A stretch of 64,000 bases of DNA from an uncultured Oceanisphaera sp. (GCF_947495715.1 NZ_CANLZU010000003.1:124001-188000), one strand, 5' to 3'; numbered from the stretch's first letter, positions 44,187 through 53,173 are shown. The notes: generated by a model from the sequence alone, not told the origin. Program-made: numbers and translations.

Positions 44187-45266
44187 ATGCGCGACCTCTA
44201 TTTTGAACCGGCCGAACCGGATTGTGATGCCATTAATATCGGCGTCATCGGCGTCGGCGGTTGCGGTGGCAACACCGTCAACCTGCTGGCCGACGGCGCC
44301 CTGCCCGAGCACGTTCATATCGTGGCCATGAATACCGACGCCAAGGCGCTGCAGCAGAGCCAGGTCAACACCCTGCAACTGGGCAAGATACTGACCCGGG
44401 GCCTGGGCGCCGGCGCCCAGGCCGAAATTGGCCGACAGGCTGCCGAAGAAAGCCTGGACGAGATCCGCGCCCAGTTGAATGGCGCGGATTTGTGCTTTAT
44501 TACCGCCGGCATGGGCGGCGGTACCGGTACCGGCGCCGCCCCCATCGTCGCCAGGGTGGCGCGTGAACTGGGAGTGATGACGGTGGCCATCGTCACCCGT
44601 CCGTTCGGCTTTGAAGGCAAGCAACGCGCCAAAGCCGCCGACGAAGGGCTCAAGACCCTGGCCGAACACACCGATGCCCTGCTGGTGCTGCCCAACGACT
44701 ACCTGCTCAAGGTACTGGGCGCCAAAACACCGCTGCTGCAAGCCTTTACCGAAAGCAGCAAGGTCATTCAGAACGCGGTCAAGGGTCTGGCTGACATCAT
44801 CGGCCAGACCGGCCTTATCAATATCGACTTTGCCGATGTGCGCACCATCATGAGCCAGCAGGGCAAGGCGGTGATGGGCATCGGCCTCGGCAATGGCGAA
44901 AACAAGGTGGCCGACGCCACCCTGCAGGCGCTGAATAATCCGCTGCTTGAGAAGGTAGAGCTGGAGCGCGCCCGGGGTGTGCTGCTGAACGTGGTCGCCT
45001 CGATGGACATCGGCCTCGATGATTTCCAGAAAATCGGCGATCAGGTCGCCGAGTGCGTGGGCGAATACGCTACCGTGGTGTCCGGCATCAGCCTGGACCC
45101 CAATCTGGTCGACAGCATACAGGTGACCATGATCGCCACCGGCATACAGCTGCCGCAGGAAACCATAGCGCCGTCCCAACCGCAGCATCAGCCGCAAGCC
45201 GCGCCCTCGGAGCCCACACCGGAAGGGCTGGATATTCCCGCCTTTCTGCGCCAGCGACAGCAATAA
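44187..45266 (+). CDS. Stand-alone FtsZ homologue
   Basis: 359 residues. The tubulin-like GTPase core is intact: GVGGCGGNTVNLL (T1), the GTP signature GGGTGTGAAP near 110-120, VTRPFGFEGKQRAKAADEG and the T7 loop NIDFADVRTIMS near 210. A short Gln/Pro-rich linker leads to LDIPAFLRQRQQ, matching the FtsZ C-terminal peptide that binds FtsA and ZipA. It is not in the dcw cluster (no ftsA or lpxC), and shows substitutions unlike typical gammaproteobacterial FtsZ (CGG for GGG in T1, LPEHVHIVAMNTD). Hence probably a second FtsZ paralogue. Confidence 0.85.
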   Translation: MRDLYFEPAEPDCDAINIGVIGVGGCGGNTVNLLADGALPEHVHIVAMNTDAKALQQSQVNTLQLGKILTRGLGAGAQAEIGRQAAEESLDEIRAQLNGADLCFITAGMGGGTGTGAAPIVARVARELGVMTVAIVTRPFGFEGKQRAKAADEGLKTLAEHTDALLVLPNDYLLKVLGAKTPLLQAFTESSKVIQNAVKGLADIIGQTGLINIDFADVRTIMSQQGKAVMGIGLGNGENKVADATLQALNNPLLEKVELERARGVLLNVVASMDIGLDDFQKIGDQVAECVGEYATVVSGISLDPNLVDSIQVTMIATGIQLPQETIAPSQPQHQPQAAPSEPTPEGLDIPAFLRQRQQ

Positions 45267-45268
45267 CG

Positions 45269-45300
45269 AAAAAGGCCGGTGCAATGCACCGGCCTTTTTA
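45269..45300. terminator. Bidirectional terminator between ftsZ-like and gltS
   Basis: AAAAAGGCCGGTGCA/TGCACCGGCCTTTTT perfect inverted repeat serving both convergent genes. Confidence 0.9.
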
Positions 45301-45327
45301 CTTCACCGTTGTTACGACCGGCTCACC

Positions 45328-46536
45328 TTAACCAAAGACGTTCAGGCACCAGGTAATGGCAGGAATTGCCACTATGTCGATAAGCACGGCACCACACAGC
45401 GGCGCCACAATAAAGGCCTTGTGCGAAAACACCTTGTAGCGATCGCACACCGCGCCCATGTTGGCCACGGCGTTGGGGGTTGCGCCCAGCCCGTGTCCGA
45501 CAAAACCGGCACACAGTACCGCCGCATCATAGTTGCCCCCCATCAGCCGGAACATCAGGAATACCGCCAGCAGTATGATGGCCAGGGTCTGCACCACCAG
45601 GATGATCAGCAGCGACCAGCCCAGATCCGCCAGCTGCCACAATTGCAGCGACATCATCGCCATGGTCAGAAAAATGCCCAGGCAAAAATCGCTGACCACA
45701 TTGATGGCGTTATCGGGCAGCGTCAGCAGAGCAAACTTCTCGTTCAGGTTGCGCAGCACGATGGCAATGAACATGGCACCGACATAAGAAGGCAGAATAA
45801 TGTCGAAGTCTGCACGCAGGTGACCACTCAGCCACAAGCCGGCAATCATGGTGCACAGCACCACCGCCAGAATTTTCAGCAACAGGGTGCCGGTAATGGT
45901 GGCCGGTACCGAACGCTCCGAGGCTTCCAGTGCCTTCAGGTCATGTACCTGTTCCGCATGAATTTCGATCTTGTGCCGACTGATCAGCAAGCGGGCCACC
46001 GGGGCACCGAGCAGACCACCGGCGACCATGCCGAAGGTGGCTGCCGCCAGGGCGGCGGTGGTAGCACCGGTCACGCCCAGCGCTTCGGCTTCGGGGCCAA
46101 AGGCCGCGGCCGCCCCAAAGCCGCCTTCCAGCGACACCGCACCGGCCATCAGACCCAGCAGCGGGTGTTCACCCAACAGGGAGGCAATACCGATGCCCAG
46201 CCCGTTCTGCAATAACGCCAGCAACCAGCAGGCCACCAGATAAATGCCCAGCACCTTGCCGCCTTTTTTCAGCAGCGCCAGGCTGCCACCCAGACCGACG
46301 GTGGCAAAAAAGGCAATCATCAACGGGGTTTGCAGGGCGGTGTCGAACTTGAACTCGACGCCTCCCCAGTGGCGGGCGGCCCACACCACCAGCGCGAAAC
46401 CGAAGCCGCCGATCACCGGCGCCGGTACACACAACTGGTGCAACAGGGGTACCTTGCGCTGCAAGACCAGTCCCAGCATCAGCAACAGGGCGGCCAGCGC
46501 CGTGGTGTTCATCACATCGAGAGTAATGAGATTCAT
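45328..46536 (-). CDS. gltS: Sodium/glutamate symporter GltS
   Basis: 402 residues with ten or more membrane helices. Inverted-repeat reentrant loops carry GAVSLEGGFGAAAAFGPEAEALG and AGFVGHGLGATPNAVANM, the GltS signature pair. Imports glutamate with sodium. It lies 78 bases after hutG on the same strand. Glutamate is the product of HutG, so the pair fits histidine/glutamate use. Confidence 0.94.
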   Translation of the reverse strand: MNLITLDVMNTTALAALLLMLGLVLQRKVPLLHQLCVPAPVIGGFGFALVVWAARHWGGVEFKFDTALQTPLMIAFFATVGLGGSLALLKKGGKVLGIYLVACWLLALLQNGLGIGIASLLGEHPLLGLMAGAVSLEGGFGAAAAFGPEAEALGVTGATTAALAAATFGMVAGGLLGAPVARLLISRHKIEIHAEQVHDLKALEASERSVPATITGTLLLKILAVVLCTMIAGLWLSGHLRADFDIILPSYVGAMFIAIVLRNLNEKFALLTLPDNAINVVSDFCLGIFLTMAMMSLQLWQLADLGWSLLIILVVQTLAIILLAVFLMFRLMGGNYDAAVLCAGFVGHGLGATPNAVANMGAVCDRYKVFSHKAFIVAPLCGAVLIDIVAIPAITWCLNVFG

Positions 46537-46614
46537 CTTATTTCCCTATATCTACAACTAATTACAACATCAACCAAGACCGGCGAGTGACGCGGTCAGG
46601 GCCGACAAAGGGTG

Positions 46615-47565
46615 TCAGCCGGCAAGCCGGGCCAACAGACGGGCGGCCACACGGGCCGTATTCGAGTGCCGATCCCGAGCCGGGTTCAGCTCGGCGATAT
46701 CGGCCATCTTTATCTTGTTGCTGGCCTTGATGCGCTCCAGCGCATATTCCAGCAAGCCCAGATCCATGCCGCGTGCGGCCGGCGCACTGACACCCGGCGC
46801 CAGACTGGCCGGCAGCACATCGAGACAAACGGTGACATAGAGCAGGTCAACCTCATCGATCGCCTGATCCAGCGCCGCATTCAGCGGCGCTATATCCCAG
46901 TTGTTCAGCTCTTCATCCCGCACGATACGGGTATTCAGCTGGCTGGCGCGCTCAAACAGGGCGTCGGTATTGTGGTAGCGGCTGACGCCGATACAGGTGT
47001 AATGAAACGGCAGACCCCGCGCTTCACAAAGCGCGGCACACTGGTTGAACGGGGTACCGGAGCTGGCCCGTGCCGAACGGCGCAAGTCCAGATGCGCATC
47101 GAAGTTGATGATGCCGATGCGAGGAGCGTCCTGCCGGCGGCACAGATGATCGACCAGACCGCTGAAACTGGCATAGGCAATCTCGTGCCCGCCACCCAGG
47201 CCAATCACCCTATGCCCCGCATCCATAAAGGCGGCCACCTTGTCGGCATACAGCGCCTGAGCGATTTCCAGCTCATCGTCGTGACAATGCACATCGCCAC
47301 CGTCGTAGAGGGGCATATCCAGATGCCAGGCCAGGTTGGCGGTGGCCGAACGCAGCGCGCCGGGGCCGGCGGCCGCGCCCGCCTGGCCCTGATTACGGAC
47401 CACGCCGGCATCGGAACAAAACCCCAGCAGTACCAGACCGGCAGCCTGATCACCCGCGATCGCCTGCACCTGCTGGTGCCAGCGCCGGGCCAGCTCACCT
47501 TCTTCATGATCTACCCGCCCCTGCCACAAAGACATGTCGGCGGTGCTATATCCGGTGTGTTCCAT
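46615..47565 (-). CDS. hutG: Formimidoylglutamase HutG (arginase family)
   Basis: 316 residues. Ureohydrolase manganese-binding motifs: GGGHE, NFDAHLDLR and a variant third motif VTVCLDVLPASLAPGVSAPAARG. The last, with HLDLR, fits formimidoylglutamase, which cleaves N-formimidoyl-glutamate to glutamate and formamide in histidine breakdown. GAGGAG precedes the start. Operon with the IclR regulator (21-base gap) and gltS. No hutU, hutH or hutI is nearby. Confidence 0.88.
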   Translation of the reverse strand: MEHTGYSTADMSLWQGRVDHEEGELARRWHQQVQAIAGDQAAGLVLLGFCSDAGVVRNQGQAGAAAGPGALRSATANLAWHLDMPLYDGGDVHCHDDELEIAQALYADKVAAFMDAGHRVIGLGGGHEIAYASFSGLVDHLCRRQDAPRIGIINFDAHLDLRRSARASSGTPFNQCAALCEARGLPFHYTCIGVSRYHNTDALFERASQLNTRIVRDEELNNWDIAPLNAALDQAIDEVDLLYVTVCLDVLPASLAPGVSAPAARGMDLGLLEYALERIKASNKIKMADIAELNPARDRHSNTARVAARLLARLAG

Positions 47566-47586
47566 TACGACTCCTCACAAAATTGA

Positions 47587-48309
47587 CTAATAGCTCATGG
47601 CACCCAGCCGCGCGGCGGCATCGCAAGCCCAGCGAATCCACTGACTCTGGCTGCCGCCAACCCGCTCGGCGGGTGCCATCAGGCTGATGGCGCCGAGCAA
47701 ATGTTCCCGGCTGCCCATGACCGGAGCGCTGACGCCCCAGACTCCCTTGTCTATTTCGCCCTGTGACACCGCGTACCCCTGCTCCCGCACCTGTGCCAGT
47801 GCCTGCATCATCAGGGTGCGCTCTGCCGCAGGCAGCTCCGCCAGTATCTGTTCGCGCAGCGCCTCGTCCATAAACGCCAGCAAGGCTCTGGCGCTGGCGC
47901 CATGGCGCAACGGTTGGGAATACCCTTTCTGATAACAGCAGCGCAGGGCCTGAGAGCTGTCGATCATCTCGACACACAGCGCCCGGTTGCCGGAAATCAT
48001 CATCAGGGCGGCACTTTCTCCGGATCGTTCCGCCAATTCGGCCAGCAAGGGCCGGGCCCAGGTCAGCACGCTGTTTTGATGCTCGAAACCGGCGGCCAGC
48101 TGAACGGCCATGGGGCCGGGAGCATATCTGCCGCTTTGGCGTTCCTGCACCAGTGACCAACGGCACAGCACCGCCAGATAACGATAGGTGCTGGACAGTG
48201 GCAGACCGGTCAGGTCGGCGAGTTCGCGGGCGGTCATGGCCTCCGGGGCCGTCACCAGGGATGACAACAGCGTAAACGCCTTGTCCTGAGAGCTGATTTT
48301 AATGGTCAT
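47587..48309 (-). CDS. IclR-family transcriptional regulator
   Basis: 240 residues. The N-terminal winged helix (about 10-70: TARELADLTGLPLSSTYRYLAVL) is followed by the IclR effector domain with GYSQPLRHGASARALLAF, YAVSQGEIDKGVWGVSAPVMG and SLMAPAERV. ATG at 48309 has AGGA eight bases ahead. First gene of the IclR-hutG-gltS operon, so it probably senses a histidine-pathway intermediate or glutamate; that is inference. The usual hut regulator is HutC (GntR family), so an IclR here is unusual. Confidence 0.9.
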   Translation of the reverse strand: MTIKISSQDKAFTLLSSLVTAPEAMTARELADLTGLPLSSTYRYLAVLCRWSLVQERQSGRYAPGPMAVQLAAGFEHQNSVLTWARPLLAELAERSGESAALMMISGNRALCVEMIDSSQALRCCYQKGYSQPLRHGASARALLAFMDEALREQILAELPAAERTLMMQALAQVREQGYAVSQGEIDKGVWGVSAPVMGSREHLLGAISLMAPAERVGGSQSQWIRWACDAAARLGAMSY

Positions 48310-48361
48310 GATGCTGTCCTCACGGCGCACATTGCCTGAAAAAACGACGATGTAAACTTGG

Positions 48362-48380
48362 ATTCTCAATATGCGAGAAT
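48362..48380. promoter_or_regulatory. Inverted-repeat operator ahead of the IclR-hutG-gltS operon
   Basis: ATTCTC and GAGAAT form a perfect six-base inverted repeat spaced seven bases, 53 bases upstream of the IclR start. Position fits an autoregulatory IclR site. Confidence 0.45.
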
Positions 48381-48466
48381 ATCATGTAAATATAGTGCTA
48401 AGTTTCTAATGAAAAACCGCATGATTTACCATGATTTAACATTCATGCTCGCCAATCCGTAGCCGA

Positions 48467-48625
48467 ATGAGCGAGGTCATCCTCGGCATGATGTCGAACA
48501 TAAAAGGTACCAGTCGTGTCTGGTTCGTGAGTGAAGCAGTGGAGTACGGAGGCGATAAAGAGGGAAAAGCAGGCAAGAAAAAGGGCAAGCCAATCGGCCT
48601 GCCCGTCATGAAGAATACCAGTTGA
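48467..48625 (+). other. Small open frame of doubtful status in a gene-free gap
   Basis: The gap 48381-48791 holds no recognisable gene. A 52-codon frame (MSEVILGMMSN...GLPVMKNTS), rich in Lys and Gly, runs on the plus strand without a clear ribosome site, and overlaps a hairpin that looks like a minus-strand terminator. It may be a gene remnant, a small protein, or chance. No family recognised. Confidence 0.2.
48577..48605 (-). terminator. Terminator-like hairpin downstream of the nuclease-like gene
   Basis: Minus-strand stem GGGCAGGCC/GGCTTGCCC with a GATT loop and a TTTTT run, about 190 bases past the stop at 48792. The distance leaves room for a long 3' UTR or a small RNA; a second hairpin (TTATCC...GGATAA) lies just upstream. 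Confidence 0.6.
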
Positions 48626-48791
48626 TTATCCGGGTCACCAACCTGGATAACTGTACTTCGAAAGCAATCTAGGGTCTCGAGTAATATTAAATCCCCGAAA
48701 ACCTTAAAAACCCAGCATTGATTAACCAATGTTTGATATCGCTCGCGTTATTGCATTATTGCCGAATGAAAGCGTGAGCACTCTCACATCG

Positions 48792-49910
48792 CTACAGGGC
48801 GATATCCACCCATACCAGCCGGTGATCCGAGCTGTCCTTGCGCTCCGGCCAACCCCGCCGGTTCCAGAACAGTTCGCCGTCCGTTTCGCCAGGGGCTTGC
48901 CAGTAAACGCCACTGGCCAGTGCCTGCAGGCTGCGCCCCGGCAACACATAATCGAGCCGCAACCCCTGACTGTGGGTCCAGAAACGCGGCGATCCCCGCC
49001 GCGATGACATGCCTCGCAGCGCAAAGCCGCCGCGTGAGGCGGGTCGCAGCCGGCCAAGGGCCACACTGCGATTAAGCGCCGTGTCGGCCAGCAAGGCCTG
49101 AATGCCCGCACGAAAACCATCGCCATCCTGCGGATCCGCATTCAGATCCCCGAGGATCACGAAGTCCGACCCGGGATCCAGCCCGCCCCGGTTACCCGCG
49201 TCATCCACCAGATAGTCACCACGTCCGGGGCTCACATAGTCATGCCACAGGCGCAGCTCGTCGTGATTGCGGCAGCTGTTTCGTCGCTCCGGGCCTTCGT
49301 CGATGGGCGGCGCCGGATGGCAGGCCAGCAGATGCAGCACCCGGCCATTGGGCAGGCGCACCGGCAGGTCGAGATGATTCTTGGACGACAGCGGCAACAC
49401 CGCCAACGCCTCGGCGCCGTAATAGCTGCCGGACTCGGTCATCGGCAGGCGGGCACCGGGCATGTTCCGCCATAAAAAACTTTGAAAACTGCGCATTCGA
49501 TCGAATAACAACGGAAAACGCGACAACACCGCAAAGCCGTACTGACCGTGAAAGGCGCCAAAGCCCAGGCCGTCACCGGGCAGCGTCGGGATGCCCGCGC
49601 CATGTAACGCCACCGGGGCCAGCAAACCGGTATTGGTGGGCACCAGATAGCGATAGGGGTACTCGATGCCCCGCTCGCCGACGGCCAGGTAGTCGGCACA
49701 AAACCGCCGCAGGTGATGGTCGTCACGGCTTTCGCCGTCGTGATCAAACTCGTTCAGCAGCAACACATCGGGCCGGATATGCTGCACAATACGGGCGATA
49801 TTCCGCGGCTGGCGGTGGCCCGCCGCCAGATCGGCCGCCAATTGTCCCGGCCGGGCGCGATCCAGCGCCACATTAAAGGTGGCAACTCTCACTTTTGAAA
49901 ACGACATCAT
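48792..49910 (-). CDS. Endonuclease/exonuclease/phosphatase-family protein
   Basis: 372 residues of the EEP superfamily. Active-site blocks: VRVATFNVALD, VLLLNEFDHDG, LLACHPAPP, VILGDLNADPQDG and the terminal SSDHRLVWVDI. No signal peptide is evident, so it is probably cytoplasmic. The superfamily includes nucleases and sphingomyelinase- or inositol-phosphatase-like enzymes; the substrate is not predictable. The start MMSFSKVRVATFN has only a weak ribosome site. Confidence 0.85.
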   Translation of the reverse strand: MMSFSKVRVATFNVALDRARPGQLAADLAAGHRQPRNIARIVQHIRPDVLLLNEFDHDGESRDDHHLRRFCADYLAVGERGIEYPYRYLVPTNTGLLAPVALHGAGIPTLPGDGLGFGAFHGQYGFAVLSRFPLLFDRMRSFQSFLWRNMPGARLPMTESGSYYGAEALAVLPLSSKNHLDLPVRLPNGRVLHLLACHPAPPIDEGPERRNSCRNHDELRLWHDYVSPGRGDYLVDDAGNRGGLDPGSDFVILGDLNADPQDGDGFRAGIQALLADTALNRSVALGRLRPASRGGFALRGMSSRRGSPRFWTHSQGLRLDYVLPGRSLQALASGVYWQAPGETDGELFWNRRGWPERKDSSDHRLVWVDIAL

Positions 49911-49983
49911 GTAGCTGGCTTGCCTTTATTGTTCAAACTGTCATCATTCTTGTATTAATCGCTGTTTTTCAAGGATGAAAACG

Positions 49984-50277
49984 ATGTTCGGCACCATAAG
50001 TCTGATTTCGCTGGCGCTATTTGGCCTGCTGTATGCGCTGCGCCGCCGCCAGGAAAGCTTTTTGATCACCATAGAGGGTGTCCACCTCAATGTGAAACGG
50101 GGACAACCACCCCAGACGCTGATCCGCCATTGCCAACAGCTGATGCAGGATGCCCGCACCCTCAAGGGTACCATTCGCGGCTTCAGGAAAGGTGACGGCG
50201 TAGTGCTCAGTTGCTCGCGCAGCATTCCCGCTTCCTACCGCCAGGACATTCACCTGTTCTGGCAGCAGCAGTCTTGA
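49984..50277 (+). CDS. DUF3634 membrane-anchored small protein
   Basis: 97 residues: one N-terminal helix (about 3-17), then a basic soluble domain with GVHLNVKRGQPPQTLIRHCQQLM and GVVLSCSRSIPASYRQDI, matching DUF3634 of Vibrio and Aeromonas relatives. The ATG at 49984 is chosen because AAGGA lies eight bases ahead; the ATG nine bases earlier sits on that site. Function unknown. Confidence 0.78.
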   Translation: MFGTISLISLALFGLLYALRRRQESFLITIEGVHLNVKRGQPPQTLIRHCQQLMQDARTLKGTIRGFRKGDGVVLSCSRSIPASYRQDIHLFWQQQS

Positions 50278-50408
50278 ACAGCCAATCATATCGAGCTGCC
50301 ATAATGATCAATCACAGCCCGAAATCGGCCTCAAATTTGCCCCGGCACTCTTGACCTGAACCCGATTTCCCGCTTTGCTGGTGATATTACTCTTGATGAG
50401 GTTTAACG

Positions 50409-51071
50409 ATGAAATTATATCCCCTGTTACTCTGTGGTCTGCTGGCCGCCTGTTCGAGTCAGCCTGAGGTCGAACAGGCCGAGAAGCCGACCCCCGCCAC
50501 CAGCAGCCAGTCTCCCCAGGAAATTACTCCCAAGGGAGAATTTGCCCAGATTGATGTCAGCCGCTCCCAGCAGGCGATGGACGCCATTACCAGCGGTAAT
50601 GCCGATACCATCAACGAGATACTGAAAACGCCCAACGAATACGCGCCACCGGTGCTGTATCTGATGTCGGCCATCATGTTCGACAACGACTATCAGGATC
50701 AGGCCACCTTCTGGTATTACGCCGCCCAGCTGCGGGCGCGCAGCGACGCCAACAAATCCGGCGACGACACCGCCCACACCGCCGTTAATCAGCTTAATCA
50801 ACGCTTTGGTGTTCGTATTGCCCCTTATTCCATGAGCAACCCCCAACGACTGCAAGGCATCGTCAGCCAGGTGCTGGAATGGGACAGCGAACAGAGCCGC
50901 AGCTACGATCCGCGCTGGATTGCCCTGCAGGGTAAAGACGTGGTCACCGAGACCAAAGTCGACTTCGCCCCTCGTGAAAGATGGCAGGAAATCGACGCCC
51001 TGACCCGCGGCCAGTTCCGCCAGGGACTGGAACAGGCGCTGACCAAGTTACGCGAAGCCCCGGCCCAGTAA
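50409..51071 (+). CDS. Lipoprotein of unknown function
   Basis: 220 residues with a lipoprotein signal and lipobox LAAC at Cys15, then a Pro/Ser/Glu-rich linker. The rest is a helical domain: AMDAITSGNADTINEILKTPNEYAPPVLYLMSAIMFDNDYQDQATFWYYAAQLRARSDAN, resembling small Sel1/TPR-like helical repeats. GAGG precedes the ATG. I do not recognise a named family. Single gene. Confidence 0.75.
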   Translation: MKLYPLLLCGLLAACSSQPEVEQAEKPTPATSSQSPQEITPKGEFAQIDVSRSQQAMDAITSGNADTINEILKTPNEYAPPVLYLMSAIMFDNDYQDQATFWYYAAQLRARSDANKSGDDTAHTAVNQLNQRFGVRIAPYSMSNPQRLQGIVSQVLEWDSEQSRSYDPRWIALQGKDVVTETKVDFAPRERWQEIDALTRGQFRQGLEQALTKLREAPAQ

Positions 51072-51252
51072 CACCGCCTCTTTACCGCTTTCACTCACAT
51101 CCCGGTCTTTACCGGGATGTTTTATTTTGTGACCCTGATAATCTATCGCTCATTGCGAAAGGCGGCGTCACCATCGACCCTCGTCGATTTACACTCCGCC
51201 TTGCACCGCGAACTCGTTGAATTACCTACCAGGATCACAGGAGATCACCTTA

Positions 51253-51933
51253 ATGAACGCGTCGTCCCATCATCCGGTTCACGTCTGGGACTGGTCCATC
51301 CGCCTTTTTCACTGGAGTCTGCCGCTACTGCTGTTTTTGCTGTGGCGCTCGGCCGGCGAGGATATGGATCAGCACATGCTGTTCGCCCAGCTGCTGCTGG
51401 GGTTGCTGCTGTATCGCATTATCTGGGGCTTTATAGGCACCCCTTATGCCCGTTTCAGCCATTTTATCTACCATCCGGGCCGGATCATCGGCTACCTGCG
51501 CGCCAGCCTCACGCCGCACAAGCCGGTGTATCTCAGCCATAATCCGCTCGGCGGCATCATGGTACTGGTGATGCTGGCTACCCTGCTGTTTCAGGCCGGT
51601 ACCGGCCTGTTCGCCACCGACGACATCTTTTATGAAGGGCCCCTGTATCGCTACGTATCGGGCGCCACCGTCAGCTGGATGACCGACTGGCACAAGTCCT
51701 GGTTTTATGACGGCTTGCTGCTGATTATCGGGCTGCACGTGCTGGCCATCGCCCTGTATCGACTGCGCGGAGAAAACCTGGTCAAGCCCATGCTCACCGG
51801 TCATAAAGAGGCCCCGATCAATCGCGTGGCCGATCGGCTGGAGCGCCATCCGCAGGCCTTTCCCTGGCTGCGCTGCATGCTGTCTGCCGCGCTGGCGGCC
51901 GGCACCATCTGGGCGCTGTTCAACGCCGTCTGA
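51253..51933 (+). CDS. Cytochrome b561-family membrane protein
   Basis: 226 residues with four core helices. Haem-ligand histidines are expected in VWDWSIRLFHWSLP (about residues 10-20) and in the last helices (TDWHKSWFYDGLLLIIGLHVLAIALY). The YRIIWGFIGTPYARFSHF block is typical of di-haem cytochrome b561 proteins. It is convergent with a cytochrome c' gene 60 bases away, a common pairing in which it passes electrons to a c-type cytochrome. AGGAG precedes the start at 51253. Confidence 0.88.
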   Translation: MNASSHHPVHVWDWSIRLFHWSLPLLLFLLWRSAGEDMDQHMLFAQLLLGLLLYRIIWGFIGTPYARFSHFIYHPGRIIGYLRASLTPHKPVYLSHNPLGGIMVLVMLATLLFQAGTGLFATDDIFYEGPLYRYVSGATVSWMTDWHKSWFYDGLLLIIGLHVLAIALYRLRGENLVKPMLTGHKEAPINRVADRLERHPQAFPWLRCMLSAALAAGTIWALFNAV

Positions 51934-51948
51934 TTTCCGCTATCGAAT

Positions 51949-51980
51949 ACAAAAAAGGAGCCTTACGGCTCCTTTTTTGT
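51949..51980. terminator. Bidirectional terminator between the two cytochrome genes
   Basis: ACAAAAAAGGAGCC/GGCTCCTTTTTTGT near-perfect inverted repeat. Confidence 0.9.
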
Positions 51981-51995
51981 ATTCTAACATACCGC

Positions 51996-52454
51996 TTAAT
52001 CGCGATAGTCGTCGTGGCAGGCTTTACAGCCTTTCATCACCTTGCCCACGGCAGCACGGGCCTGGGCTTCATCGAAGCCCGGCTCGCCAGACACCGCAAT
52101 CAGCTCTTGCAGCGCACTGCCAAAGGCCTTGCCCTTGGCACTGAAACCGTCCATGTCTTCCCAGGCGGCGGGCAGCATGTTGCTGTCGGCAACGCCCTCG
52201 GTGGCCGGTACATAGGTTTCACCCAGCAGCTTGCCGACATTGCCCATGTTCAGCGCCCGCTGATGCAGTGCCTCACCATCGAAGTCGATTTCGCCTTTCA
52301 CCATGGCGCCCATCACCTTGGCCTGCGCGCCCATCACCTGATAGATGGACTGACGATACTTGACCAGATCATCCGCCTTGAACAACTCAGACTGGGCGGC
52401 AACACTGGTGGCGAACACGCCCCCCATGGCCAGCAGCACGACTTTTTTCAGCAT
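51996..52454 (-). CDS. Cytochrome c' (class II c-type cytochrome)
   Basis: 152 residues with a signal peptide (cleavage after VAA, about residue 20) and a four-helix bundle whose C-terminus carries the haem site CKACHDDYRD. The block YRQSIYQVMGAQAKVMGAMVKGEIDFD is typical. Periplasmic; the family binds NO and can protect against nitrosative stress. Convergent with the cytochrome b561 gene. Confidence 0.93.
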   Translation of the reverse strand: MLKKVVLLAMGGVFATSVAAQSELFKADDLVKYRQSIYQVMGAQAKVMGAMVKGEIDFDGEALHQRALNMGNVGKLLGETYVPATEGVADSNMLPAAWEDMDGFSAKGKAFGSALQELIAVSGEPGFDEAQARAAVGKVMKGCKACHDDYRD

Positions 52455-52569
52455 TTTTTGCTCCTTTTTCGTTATTTTTCAGTACTCATAAACAGCTTCA
52501 CAGCAATTAGCGGTTTACGGTAAACCATCGAATCAGGCAACGCCACCAGCAAAAAGTGAAGTTGCGACG

Positions 52570-53079
52570 CTACTCCTGATTAACCCAGATGAGGCCATCG
52601 GTAGCAAAGCCCCGCTCTTGAGCCTGAGCCACAAAACGGGCCTTCAATTCCGGGCTGACTATCGGGTCGCGCGCCAGCAGCCACAGATAATCGTGGTTAT
52701 AGCCGGACACAAAGGCATGCCGGTAGTCATCATCCAGCTCAAACACCACGTAAGAGCCGTAGAAGGGACCGAAAAAAGACACCTTCAGATAAGCCTCCTG
52801 CTCATCATTCACAAAATAGGCTTTGCCTTCCGCCGCCTTCGGCTCTCCGCTTTGTGCATCGACCCCCCGGTTGATCACGCGAATACCGCCATCTTCACGT
52901 GGCTGATATTCGGCACTCACTCGCTCCAGCCCTCGCTCAAAGGAGTGATCCAGCCGGGCCACCTCATACCAGGTGCCCAGATAACGCTCGGAGTCGAAAT
53001 TGTTGACCGGCGTTACCCCGTCCGGCATGCCCATGCAGCCGGACAGCAGCCCAACCAGAAACCAGCTCAGTATTCGCAT
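52570..53079 (-). CDS. blc: Outer-membrane lipocalin Blc
   Basis: 169 residues with lipobox LSGC at about Cys15 and the lipocalin signature FDSERYLGTWYEVARLDHSFERGL. The end, YNHDYLWLLARDPIVSPELKARFVAQAQERGFATDGLIW, matches bacterial Blc. It binds lysophospholipids or fatty acids on the inner leaflet of the outer membrane. The ATG at 53079 is chosen because the lipoprotein signal begins there. Confidence 0.92.
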   Translation of the reverse strand: MRILSWFLVGLLSGCMGMPDGVTPVNNFDSERYLGTWYEVARLDHSFERGLERVSAEYQPREDGGIRVINRGVDAQSGEPKAAEGKAYFVNDEQEAYLKVSFFGPFYGSYVVFELDDDYRHAFVSGYNHDYLWLLARDPIVSPELKARFVAQAQERGFATDGLIWVNQE

Positions 53080-53173
53080 CCTTTTTCTCCTTGACGTCGT
53101 CACCGCAGATCGGCTCGAAGACGTGTTTCTGCAATTCACAAACCTCGCAACAGCCTAGGCAGAAAGACGCCGA

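Noticed and set aside
48436-48729. 97-codon open frame on the minus strand
   Set aside because: No ribosome site, crosses a terminator-like hairpin, and the translation has no recognisable features.
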